Shown here: in pieces, positions 1 to 10,809 of the stretch
Layout of the letters: each line of letters begins with the position of its first letter
Numbering within the stretch: the first letter of the stretch is position 1
Assembly (NCBI GenBank): GCA_948099385.1
Contig: CANUEZ040000029.1
Span: 1,271,501-1,335,500, forward strand
DNA: 64,000 nt
Source: Fasciola hepatica
Lineage: Eukaryota; Platyhelminthes; Trematoda; Plagiorchiida; Fasciolidae
Direction of reading: 5' to 3'
Translations under genes and position numbers: made by a program
The notes under the pieces: generated by a model
Databases searched by the model: none
Seen by the model: only the letters and a program-made list of their open reading frames with translations
Told to the model about the DNA's origin: nothing

Positions 1-1500
1 ATTACTCGGAAGTGCCACCCCGTTGGTCTGACAACCGGTGCGTCAATCATCCTTATACATCTAGCGTGGATGGCCGCACCGTGCACACGTCGTCTACGCA
101 TTGCACCGTAGTGTGCGGTCACAGCCATGCACGTGAACGTGACTTTATTGTGACCAGATCTCAGAGCCTCAGTAACTATCTCGTGACCGTGCCAGGCGGT
201 CGATAATAAGACCAGTAGATAGGAACGAGCCTCTCAGTCGGCCTTCGCGTTCCAAGTGGAAAAATCACAGTGGTCTCAGATTGACTTCGAGGATAAAAAC
301 GGGGAACGAGAGCTGCAGAACAAATGTATCCGAATTTACACCAATCTTCGCTGTTGCAGCCTGGTGACAAAAATTACCGGGATGTATTCCGTAACCAAAC
401 CGGCAACGCATGGAAAAATCGGACATACTCAGCTGTCTGCGTCGCTCGCTGCCCATTTGCGGCTTGCCATCGAAGCATTTCAATAACGAAATTGATGGAG
501 GAAAACTATAAATCATCTAACAAGAACAATAACAGCCGTGCTTAATGAAAAACGAATTGGTCAAGACCATTTGTGCTTCGACTGACGACGGGTGAAAAAC
601 TAAAAACGAAGTTGAATAAAAGTTTGCAATTTACTGGAACATAAAATAAGCACAAAGAACGGAACGCTCGCGATGTGACGCCAAGGGGGATGAATAAAAG
701 AGTTTACAATTAACTGAAATGTGTTCGTTTGTTTTCTATTCCAGATGGACATGCTCACATGACAAATGAAAATGACTGCTTTAAAGCAGCACTGCGAACA
801 AACTCATTTAACAGGATAAAAAAGTGATGTCATACCGTGATTCGAGATTCCGGAGCTGCAAAGTTCCGACCAGCATGATAGACAGATCAAAACATGCGAA
901 CAAATCTATCGCAAAGGTACAGGAGCGAATGCAAGCTCGCCATGTTACTCGGACAAACGTATATAAACCTAACCCTTTAAGTGAACAAAGTGCCTCGTGA
1001 ACGGATTTCACAGCATAACTTCCGACCAAGCGACAAAAATGAGGTAAGAAGTGAAGTGCGCACACACTGGGCAATTTGACATACAATCGTAGGAAAAAGA
1101 TAATTCGGAAGAGAATCACTGACTATTTTGGATTCTGTTTTGGTTGCCAAAGGCATTGGGTATGCGATGTTAGGTTCAGGGTCGTAGGACTACAAAGGTA
1201 AAGTGGCCGATAACTTTAGATTTCCTATCGAAAAACAGATTTAGTGAAAGAGCAATTTAAGATGAAATTTCATGCATTCGGGTTATTGAAGAATACTTCT
1301 GTATGCAGATCCAAATTTGATTAAAGAGACATAGGAAGGGAAGAAACTGTCACTTTTAGTTCACTATAAATGAAAGTGAGTACTGCATAAGGGCAGTCGC
1401 GTTTAGAAAGTGTTTCGAGTTATAACGAATAATTCGTTCGAAGAACATGCGTAATTAGCCGGATATTTAGGGATAGTTGTTGGGGTTGGAGAGACCGCCA
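1..1500. other. No recognisable gene (left edge)
   Basis: Several overlapping frames of 60-100 codons lie between 12 and 545 and between 808 and 1119, but none carries a motif I recognise, and frames on both strands are about equally open. From about 560 to 1500 the sequence is A+T-rich with no coding signal. The first 500 bases could be a decayed retroelement, but I cannot name one. Confidence 0.4.
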
Positions 1501-3735
1501 CGTATAGGAGTAGGGAAAATTACGGTGTTTCCATGAGATTAGAAAACCACCAAGATGGAGCGAGAGTCAGAAAAAATGGCGTAAAAGAGGAGCCAGTTAC
1601 CGGGGCACACATTTCAGGGACGATAGGTGGGACACCGTTCGGACCGAGTGGTTTGTGTACCTTCAGAGAATGCAGTTTGTCGGACTTTCCTGGTGGTAAT
1701 ACGAGACAAAAAAAGATGGTTGTAGGAAGAGACAGAAGTCGAAGCAGTGGAATTTGAGGCAAACCGGGAAGCAAAAACCTCAGCTTCCTCGTGTGGTTCA
1801 CATACCAGATTACCCGAGGAGTTACAAAGGAAAAGAAAGTGGGAGGGAAGGTATTTCGGGAGACAGCTTAAGCGGGTGCTACGATCTTTCGATGTGTTGG
1901 AAATTCGCTTCATCGGACCAGTCATGAGTATCTGTTATACTTGTCGGTGTACAAAAACTACCGCTGTTCAATAACATGTTATGAGTATTTGTTCTTTCCA
2001 CGCCTTGCCTCTTCCTGTATGACTGGATTTCTGTGAACCCTCGGTCTCTCTATCTCACCCTATCATAACACTAACACCTGCCAATCAGCCCTGCCTTCCC
2101 CCCGCTCCCCTACTGTGTGCACCCGCCGGTTTCACCGCTATTACTATCTTATTGTGCCAGAGACACTTATGTCTCTGCTCATGTTGTGCTTGTTTGTTTG
2201 AATTCCTACTGTTCCCCCCTGCCATGCCAACTAGATTCACACCTGTGCGTGGTCATTGAGACCCGGATATCTGCAACTTTGACTCCCCTTTTGTTGGTTC
2301 TGTAAATGTCTGCCACCTGCCAGTCTCCCTCAGGGTAGCGACCCCTTCACTGTGCAAGAGTCTCTGCATCACCAACTGCTTTCACTTGCGCGCCTAATCC
2401 GTCACTCATCTCTGATTGGCTCATTTCGACGGTATATCTTACCGCACTTTCATTGTTACCGCGAATTGCGCGTTCGCAATCCAGGTTAAACTTGCCTTGT
2501 CAAGACTGTTGTTGGTTTACTACCGGTTACAGTTGCCGGACCATTCACAATCGAGGTATGTACACGTATCCTGTTTGACTTTGCTCCTATAGTACACGCA
2601 GCAGTTGGACTAAACGGGTTATCGGTTTCCTGCGGGTCACTCAACAGCCGATTGGGATTTCGTAACAGCAAGGCTCCAGAATGTACGGTTACAGGTGGCG
2701 GATGAAACCAAACACTCTCCGACTCTATATATGGTAAGCGAACATTTGTCCCTAGCTTGCACGAAGCGGCGGTGGGAAGAGGGGGTGAGCGAGCGGCGCC
2801 AGTGACAGAATACTGAAAATTTCAACACGATCACATGGGCGGTTTCGCGGGTATGAAAAAGTAAGGAATAAAAAGATGCACAGCTTGAAAAAAAACCTTT
2901 GTGAAATCAGAGACGGAGTTGGATATTCCGGAAGTGAAGCAATAATTGTTCTAAGGACAGGATACCAGTAAGTCAAGAAGACCATCCAAATAAGCCGAAT
3001 TGTAGCGCAAAAGGTTCGTCTCGAGGTGGGCGGAGGAACAAGGCGGGTAAAGTGGGTGGAACAAGAAATAACACAATGGTCCGGTGAACCAAGTGGAGAA
3101 AGGGTGATGATGTTCGAGAAAAAAGAAGGGATGGAAGTGAAAATAAGATCAAGGGTATGAACTCGATTACTAGATCGATCGAGGACACGTGTGGAGAGGT
3201 TAGCTAGTTGACTCAGGTTGCAGACCACAGCGAAAGTTTCGGCTACGCGCTCCAACCATTCCCGATTGTAAACACTGAAGCCTCACAGGATAGCAATGTG
3301 GAAGTTAGGGCCCGCAACAAATAAATTCTTAGTGTCTGAAAAAAATCGAAGAGAGGAGTCACCACTATTGTGAGGGCGATAAGCAACACAAAACTAATGG
3401 TTAAAGGAGGAAAATCGGAGTTTCAGCCATACTAGTTGGAAATCGTGACTGGAGAATTCAAGATGCGGAACTCGGGAAGTGGCGACTGATTAATGGACAA
3501 AGAAGCTGAACTGGCAGGGATGACGTGTGTTTGCAGGACTGAAACTGGGTGGTCTAAAGAGGGGGAGATTTGGGTTTCGGTCAAAAATAGGGTAAGAGGA
3601 GAGAAATACTGGAGAAAGTGGTGCACAGAATCAATGTTGGTGAGAGTAATGAGTGTATGATTTGTTTGCCCATGAGCGGAGTGAGAGTGAAAGTGAGCGT
3701 TTGTGTGACTATGCATTGTCATAATTGCCTACCGT
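1500..3735 (-). pseudogene. Jockey-like LINE copy J1: endonuclease plus start of RT, 3'-truncated
   Basis: Read right to left, this is the 5' part of a non-LTR retrotransposon ORF. At 3722-3432 is the start of an apurinic-type endonuclease domain, with a segment ending LTETQIS. At 3255-2752 is the endonuclease C-terminus, with the LDLIFTSIP and SPDHCVIS segments typical of the family. At 2752-2640 is the linker with a FWSLA block. At 1925-1520 is the beginning of the reverse transcriptase, with a degenerate GPNGVPPIV block where active copies have GPDG. No catalytic RT motif is reached, so the copy is truncated. Several frames and stops are needed to follow it, so it is dead. Plus-strand DNA at about 1980-2640 interrupts it. 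The LINE at 55.5-57.8 kb belongs to the same group. What I see are residue patterns; the jockey-like assignment rests on family knowledge. Confidence 0.7.
1980..2640 (+). other. Pyrimidine-rich insert, possible LINE endonuclease fragment
   Basis: This plus-strand seg­ment lies inside the minus-strand LINE J1. Around 2240-2480 there is a VVIETRIS block, followed after frameshifts by Arg/Ser-rich sequence, which resembles the early endonuclease region of the same LINE group in the opposite orientation. The match is short and broken, so this is only a suggestion of a nested insertion. Confidence 0.3.
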
Positions 3736-3870
3736 GAGGAGAACTGCCAACCATGATCCTGGGACTTAGAGTGGTGAAACAAATAAGGTCTCAATAATTC
3801 AGGCGAGGCAACCAGCCGGACAAAGGCAAAGCCGTCTATCACCAACCACTAGACCCGTTTAATCACATAG
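3735..3870 (-). repeat. SINE-body-like module at the 5' end of LINE J1
   Basis: Read on the minus strand, this stretch carries the same ordered blocks (ATTGAGACCTTAT, then a GTCTCAGG-like block, then a GGTTGCC-like block) as the middle of the tRNA-derived SINEs at 11.65, 19.86 and 20.55 kb. It lies directly upstream of the J1 endonuclease, and the same module lies directly upstream of the LINE at 55.5 kb. It may be LINE 5' UTR sequence captured by the SINE, or SINE sequence captured by the LINE. Confidence 0.5.
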
Positions 3871-4914
3871 TTGCGAAAACCTTCTCGGATGTACTTATAG
3901 TGACAGATTTAAGTAACAAGCGTGTTTTACCTCTGGCAAACGGATAAAAGCACGATATAAATGAACACCAAAGTTATTGCACAATAATCATATCAGAGAC
4001 AGAATGCCCAAAGTATCTGTTCAGTCCTTAGTACAAGTAACCTATTTCGACGGGCAACTAACTGCGCCTCACATCAAGTTGATATTTTGAGTATTGGTTT
4101 CATAGAATCCCTGTTCCGGAAGCAATTCTATAGTGATAAATGTGACCTAATAATTCTGGGGACGAGTGAAAAAAGCAACCGTTAAAACGTAATGAGATGA
4201 GAAAACAACGAAAGATATCTTACTTCCTCGAATCCGTGTTCCACCACTTCTTGTAATGCCTTGGATTTCTGTAAGATATCCGCGCTACAGAAAGTGCAAC
4301 AGCATTACAGATGAAAAGACAAGAGATATAGCGCACAAAATTTTACTAAACCCATCCTGTTTTTCTGCGATTACTTTGAATCACTTCATGGTTCTCATGT
4401 TCCTATACAATAGCCATATTCCGCTGGGACTGGCCGTATGTCCACAACATACGTTCTCTGTTTGCGAAAATGTCGAATCTAACCCTTGTTTTTCGTTCTC
4501 GCATCCATGTTCATATCTGTGTGGCTTGCATACAAAAGTCGTGGCTAAACCCACACATTGTTGACTCACTCAACGAATGGTTTCAAACTGTTCCGGCAGG
4601 ACAGGACTTCCACCAGCAAGAAGATCAGAGTTGGAGTGGTTACATATATCAACTCTAGGTGGTGTGGCAAGTCTGAAGTCGTTTATTAACACTCAATGAA
4701 CCGTACTGATTGCTTAGTGCCATGCTAGATTTTCTCGTTATAGGAACACCATGATAACAAACTTGAGCGTAGCTCCATTTTGCGCACACTATCTCATCTT
4801 TCTATGACTTTTTTACCTGTCCTTGTTTCTCTGGTAGATGACAATTTGTACATTATAGTAAGCGATTTTATTCATGCTTCTACCCAATTCCTCATTGTGT
4901 TTGAATTAACTGAT
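3871..4914. other. No recognisable gene
   Basis: A+T-rich sequence with a few open frames of 60-100 codons near 4256-4660 on both strands. I see no protein motif, no convincing splice-site pair and no repeat matching the rest of the window. Confidence 0.4.
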
Positions 4915-7145
4915 CTTTGTTTCTCCAACCAAGGGCAACGCTGTTTTTAGACGGGATTATCACCAACCATCCTGAACTATTCTTGCTTAAGTTGTGTGCA
5001 CCTGACTCATCCAGTGACTATTGTCTGCTTCTGTCGAGGCCTGAGATATCCTCCCGGTCTGTTTTTCGCTCTTTCAGGCAAACCTGCCAAACAAAAATCC
5101 TCCTCCGAAGTTTTTCACTTGAAAATATTCTTCTTCTACAAAAATCCCTTTCTCATGCACCTTCGTGATTTTTCTTCGAATCGTCGCTAAGTAGCAATGC
5201 CAAACTTCTCGTAGATACGGTCAATTTAATTTTCGACATGTGCTGCCCCCTAGAAACCGTCTTTCTCTGTGACTGCCGTGCCACTTCTTTGACGTTGAAA
5301 TCCTTGAGAAGACGGAAGGAATGTTTCTACAAAACCCGAGATAATTCTGAAGTAAGATACACCTCCCTTTTGATAAGGAAATTAAACGCGCTGACTCGCT
5401 GTATACTAGTCAACTCTTATGTCGCCACAACAGTAACCGATTTTGGCAAGGCATTCGGCTTTTGGGAGGAAAGAAAATGAAACAAGTGAAGTTTGCTGCG
5501 GACGTTGACAGTATCAACAGCGCTTTCATCAATTCATCAAATGACTCTCCGGTTGCATTTATTCCAGAAGATGGCGTGCACATAACCGCGTTCTCTACAG
5601 AAGAACCATTTAAGCTTCTTCGTACTTCCAAAATAACCTCAGGTATTGGCCCTGATGGCTTATCGTCACAAATATTGAGACATGATGCTGTTGCTCTGAC
5701 CGATGTATTTACTTCTATTTTAAACAGATCTTTGTGCTCACATTCTGTTCCTGACTGCCGGTGACCCGTCACTTCTGTTCCTATACCTGAACCTTGTACC
5801 TCCCATGTCACAGCTAAGTGCTTTCGTTCCATTGCTCTAACGTCATCTGGTCTTAAACTTACAGTGCCATTCTAAAACGTTTGAATTCTTCTTTAAACCT
5901 TCCCGATGACCCTTTGCACTTTGCCTATAAATCAAACAGATCCATTGTGGATGCTGTCGCTTCCTTATTCCATCATATAACTAAACCATTGGACTGATCA
6001 GCGAAGTCTGTGCTATGCGCTTTTTCAGACTCCTCATCCGCTTTTGACTCTATTTCGCGGTCTCTCCCCCTTCATACACTGGAAGCTTTGGCCGTCTCAC
6101 ACCATTATTGGCGTGGCTGTCTTATTATTTTAGCAACGGAACTCAATGCACACAACTAGGTTTCGGAACATCCAAGCCCTTGGTGAACACTTCAGGAGCG
6201 CTCAAAGGAGCTCTCCTTTCCCCCTATTTATTTTCCACCTACATTAGTGATCTTTCAACCAGTGCTCTTGCACATTTAAATATGCCGATGATGTGGACCT
6301 TTGCCAAGTTGTTTCTGTAACTCAGGACTTTTTTGACTTTTCCAGTAATCTATCCCATATTCATGATTTCTTTGTTCGATCCGGTTTAACTTCAAATTTG
6401 TTCAAATGCTTTGAATGCATTTTTACCTTTTCCCGATCGGCTTATCCTTGTGATACATCTATCATTTCCACAGAACCACTAGCTATAGTGGGTTCCGTCA
6501 AATACTTAGGAATCGCTGTCGATGCCTTGAGAAAGGTTATCCACTGTAACCGAAACGTTGGTGTATTACATCTACCAACAACGCTGTGTTATTAACATTA
6601 TAACTTCTACAATGTTGAACTCACACTTCAAACTGTGTGAAGAAGCTACGCCAGCTACCTTACCACGTCCGAGAGTTTAGGCATTTTATCACTAAACCGA
6701 GTACTATTTCCCTTTTTGTTCACCGATGTGTTTTTCCTGTTCTACTTTACTGTTCCCCTTTTATTTCTGCTGGCCTACTGAAAATAAGATTTTAAAATCG
6801 TTCTCGGAGGTTTATCTATTATCAGTCGGGTATCTTTCATACCCTTAAATGAATCATCTGCTAAGTTGGGCGAACTACACCCGGCCGCATGTGAAATGTT
6901 AGCACACGAAGTCCTTGCAGACAGCACTCACCCTTTACAAAGTGATCTATCCAAATGTAACTTTTTCATTTCTACACGTCCCACCTTTCGATTCATACCC
7001 TCTCGTATTAACAACTACGAAAACTCTGCAGTTCCATTTCTGGTGCGGATTACCACAAACCGGGCACGGGTATCGGCAGAATTTCATGGCAATTTTGTTG
7101 TGCAACCGTTCTTTTTTCATTCCATTAATTCAATGAAGTACTAAG
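4915..7145 (+). pseudogene. Jockey/CR1-like LINE copy J2: endonuclease end, RT and C-terminus
   Basis: A degenerate plus-strand non-LTR element. The C-terminal end of the endonuclease appears at 4940-5030 (LDGIITNHPELF, then SSSDYCLLL). A basic linker with YKTRDNSE and LNALTR blocks lies at 5300-5400. The RT begins at 5462-5764 with an ITSGIGPDGLSSQIL block, the usual N-terminal RT motif. The catalytic box survives as FKYADDVDL at about 6275-6301, and an LGIAVDA block follows near 6510. The C-terminal block with Arg and His residues typical of these elements continues to about 7140. The open reading frame is broken many times (5764, 6320 and 6595 are frame ends), so it is not functional although the YADD residues are kept. 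No 5' UTR or poly(A)/simple-repeat tail was recognised. Confidence 0.75.
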
Positions 7146-8082
7146 TGTAAATATTTCTCGACTGAGAAGCGGATGTCTGTCTGCGCAAAAGTCTGATCAA
7201 ATACATACACAACCAACAATTTTCTTGCACTAATACCAGGGGAGTCTTCTACTTACATAAGGAAAGAATTCGGGAAAGCTGGTGTTTCAACATCCAAGCC
7301 ATCAAGAACCTGGAAGGGAGTAAGGCATTGAAAAATGGGTATACAGGTGACAAAACGATGTGCATAAAATATAGTACAACACGGTTACAATGGAGACTGC
7401 CATGTCGGACGAGTGAATCGTTTACAAAGGTTTTCCTGTATTTTAAGAGTTTCTGGCAATAGATTAATGGCCACTATCAGTCATCTAGCGGCCATGGTAC
7501 AGGGCACAATAACCAAGCTTTTCCAATACACCCAAACCGCCTAAGGTCACATCACGAGTGAGCCTTTGTTCTCATTTATAGGCCACGGTAGACTTCGTCG
7601 AGACACTAACTTGAACAAGCACGGGAAATTTCTAGGTGATGAAACTGAAAAAATCCCACAACAATCGTCAAAGGAATACAGGTTTACAAGACTTAGTAGA
7701 TCTTGGGAAGTTCAATAAAAATGAACCTGGCTGTCAACTGCAACACATAAACCTAGCAAAATCCAATCCAATTCATTACTTGTTTGCATAACTGCAGCAA
7801 CATACGGATCAACATTTCTTGATGGTTTGATGCCGCTGTACGCTGTGAATCGGAATACCGATTCCCCGCAAAATTCGAAAATCAGACAGCAGAACGGTAA
7901 GACGTATGCATAGCGGAACGTGTCTACAGTGCGCCCTATAAGTAATGCTCGAAAGCTACACGCACACATGTCACATGAGGTGTGTAGGAGCGTGCACAAC
8001 TGAGATGAATTACGGACATGTTCAGTTCTGTACGGTATCTAAATTCAGTTCACCTGTTGTTGAAAAGCCCGGCAGTCCCAAA
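7146..8082. other. No recognisable gene
   Basis: Mostly A+T-rich DNA. A 95-codon minus frame at 7999-7712 has no motif I know. No splice signals in phase with the SYCP2-like gene were identified here, although the gene could extend this far. Confidence 0.35.
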
Positions 8083-9620
8083 CGCCATTCTCCTGAACTT
8101 TTAAACAGATTAAGAAAATGACATTGACAGTCTCAGACCATCAGTTGACTGGCTGCTTTCCATGCTGTATGCCTCACCTGAAATTTTTATCTTGTCACGG
8201 TGGATACCATCTGCTGCTCTAACTGATCGTTCAAATTATAGCTAGGGTTACCTTCTTTATCACCATGAATTGCATTTCGTCTATCGCCCTTTGGTAACAA
8301 TTTAGTTGTCCCACTTCGACAATGTACCTTCCGGTAATACCTTCCAAAGAAACGATGCAAGTAGATATTACTCGTCCTTCAGAAATGGAGGTTTTCTCAG
8401 GGACAGGTTATCTATGAAGGTTTAGAGCTGCTAGACCCGATGGGATGTCTCCGTCCATTTTCAGTTATGGAGGCGAAGGTTTGGGGTAGTGAAAAAGATT
8501 CTCAGTGAATGTTGTAAATGGACAATTGTACCGATTTACGGAAAAAGAAACAGACCCTCTTCGCAAGTAGCGTATTCAAGCTGTTCACTGGCATTATTCT
8601 CCCTCGACTATTCAATGCCCGCGAAGGCTGCACGCGTGGGAATCAAGCTGGTTTCGTACCCGGTCGGAATTCTGCTGATCGCATCTTTACCCTAGGATTA
8701 AAAAAATGGAGCACAGGCACACCTTTCGTAGACCTATGCTCTCTGTTTCCTTTGATCTGAAAGCGGCGTCCGACTCGGTCGATCGAACATTTCTCTGGCG
8801 CTGGCTCTAAGGAGTGCGTCAGAAAAATTCATTTCTCTTTCTCAATCACTGTATGTGAACATCCGAGGTCGAGTTTGTGCTCACTGCGACCTTTCACCCG
8901 AGTTCATCGCGAGAAGTGATGTGCGTCAGATTGCTCTCTATCGCCTTTTGCAATCGATGCAGTTCTAGAAATAGCCTTATCACCGTGTGGAAATAGCAGC
9001 ATCGATCTGTGGATGGTCAGTAAACTGTCTCACTTAGAATGTGCGGACGTTATTATTTTTCGAAATGAAGATCCAGGTAATTTGTAGTTGCATCTCACCA
9101 GGTGGTCGGATATCGGAAGAAATGTGGTTGCACACAAAGAAAGCGCGTTTGACTTTTGCCAACTTAAGCCATCTGCTGTGCCGGTGTGACATCTGATTAT
9201 CCATCAATCAGATCCTTCCTTTTTACAGCTGAAACAGCCGTTACGGATGGAAGATACACGAAAATTGCCGGTGTTGGAGCACCGATATTTTCGCGGTATT
9301 ACTCCAATATGATAGGAACAGTGTATCAGCAATGCTGGGGTTAGGCGTAGGAATTTGGGAATCGGAGGTCAATCTCGAGAGAGTGTACCATGTGAACAGG
9401 ATAACACGGTTGGGACATGTGTTATGCATGAACTCATATAGGCCTTCGCGGTGTACGCTGTTCTACGGTAGGTTGAAGTGATCGATGTTATGACAAAAAA
9501 GCAAAAATATCTTCGCCAGCGAGCCTGATCGTTTAGGGTGTTTTAGTCTTCCCGTTTGTGGTCCACGAGATCCACCCGAGGGATGTTTGGGTATATTTAG
9601 TGACATGGCTAGGTGCCCTG
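8083..9620 (+). pseudogene. RTE-A LINE copy 1 (RT fragment), inverted partner of 45380-46903
   Basis: Fragment of an RTE-type reverse transcriptase. In order it carries the linker (DVDITRPSE-like at about 8360), an RT N-terminal block with PDGMSPSIFSYGG at about 8430-8470, the ITGIILPRLFNARE-like palm block at about 8590, a degenerate catalytic region around 9030-9060 that reads ECADV where active copies have YADDV, and the thumb and C-terminus up to about 9480. A degenerate 3' tail with a GTCCACGAGATCCACC block runs to about 9600. Frameshifts and stops are everywhere, so it makes no protein. From about 8190 to 9428 it is almost identical, in reverse orientation, to 45568-46800. Outside that tract the two copies are still related but much more diverged. 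Confidence 0.8.
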
Positions 9621-10247
9621 ATTATTGGCGCGGTTGCATTCGAGCCCTTTCTTTATCGACGTGATTAGCCTTGACAACTTTCTTTTTTTCGCTTGCTATT
9701 TAAACGACTATTAGTCTGGCTCTGAACTTGACGATACTACGAAGTAGCAATCGAAACAACAGCAATGAAATGTAACCTTAACGGTTAAAAAACTAACTCC
9801 ATATTCCGTATGCATGCTTTTGGAACCAGATATGCTGTGTTCGATTATTACACTCTCATCATCCAACTGGCTTTGTTAGTTAGCGCCCGTTTTTGGTTTG
9901 CTATTTCACCGACTGGCGTCCCTTGTTTTATCTGCTGTTTTTGAGGTTGACTGGGAAACACTGTGGTGACCTAGCTAGTGGAGCGGTATCAAATGCGGCA
10001 TGCCTCCGTCGGTCCCTCAGACATGAGTGACTGGGGACTTCGAGATTCGCAGCACGTTGGGTTAGAGACAACCTTGAAAATAGCGCGGTATCGTAGCTGG
10101 TGTTAGTCATATTGCGAGAACCCGTGTTCCAACTTCTGGAACGTATTTTATTGCATTTTTCTGGCTGACTGGCTCAAGTCACCCCTGTAGCAATCCAATC
10201 AACAAATTTACTCTTACTGTATTTAATACAAAATATCAAATATTTAC
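9621..10247. other. No recognisable gene
   Basis: No coding motif seen. If the SYCP2-like gene continues past its possible stop at 10272, the next intron would begin at 10247 with a GTAAAT donor on the minus strand. Confidence 0.35.
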
Positions 10248-10271
10248 CTCTTGCCAAGTGTAAGATCCACT

Positions 10272-10809
10272 CTACGTAATGATGAATGATTGAAACGTAA
10301 AGAATACCAGACGACCGGATAAGGTATCACTCACTAAATCCACGAGAGGTTCGTCAGGAATATGATCTGAGGGTGATAGCCTTGAGTTCGAACTCAACCA
10401 GCGTCGAGTTCCAACAAACTGCAAAGGGATAGTAATTGGGATTTCGTTAAGCTTTTTTTTCTTATCATTGTTAGGTCTGGGTCCCCTTGGGGGCGGAGTC
10501 GTAGCAAACAAACTGTGTATGTTTGAGTCGGAACACCACGGGGGAGATATATCCTCACTGGATGTTTCCAAAATCACACCAGTCTTCTGCTCAACAGTTT
10601 TCGGTGACGTCATTCCAAACTTCATGTTCGGCCCGTGCCGCTGACTGGAATTAGAGGATTCCCAAGATGGGGCGATACAATCTGTTTCAATGACTGGTGC
10701 AAGCATCTTCAAAGTGGCCGCCTTCGTAACAAATCCCGCGAATTGTGGACGATGGAGCGATTTTCGACTGTCACATGAGTCTATAATATCAGCATGAAAT
10801 TCTGAATCA
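10272..10809 (-). CDS. SYCP2-like exon 17 (last found; stop or further intron)
   Basis: Acceptor TTTATTTCAG lies just above 10809. The first base completes a Cys codon split with exon 16. Residues 893-1070 are Ser/Pro-rich, with TTPPPRGPRP and a KKKK patch. The frame closes with TAG at 10274-10272. That same TAG is also the AG end of a possible 36-nt intron (10307-10272, GTATTC...TAG), which would continue in phase into a 24-nt exon at 10271-10248 followed by donor GTAAAT. I cannot decide between the two endings. Confidence 0.6.
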
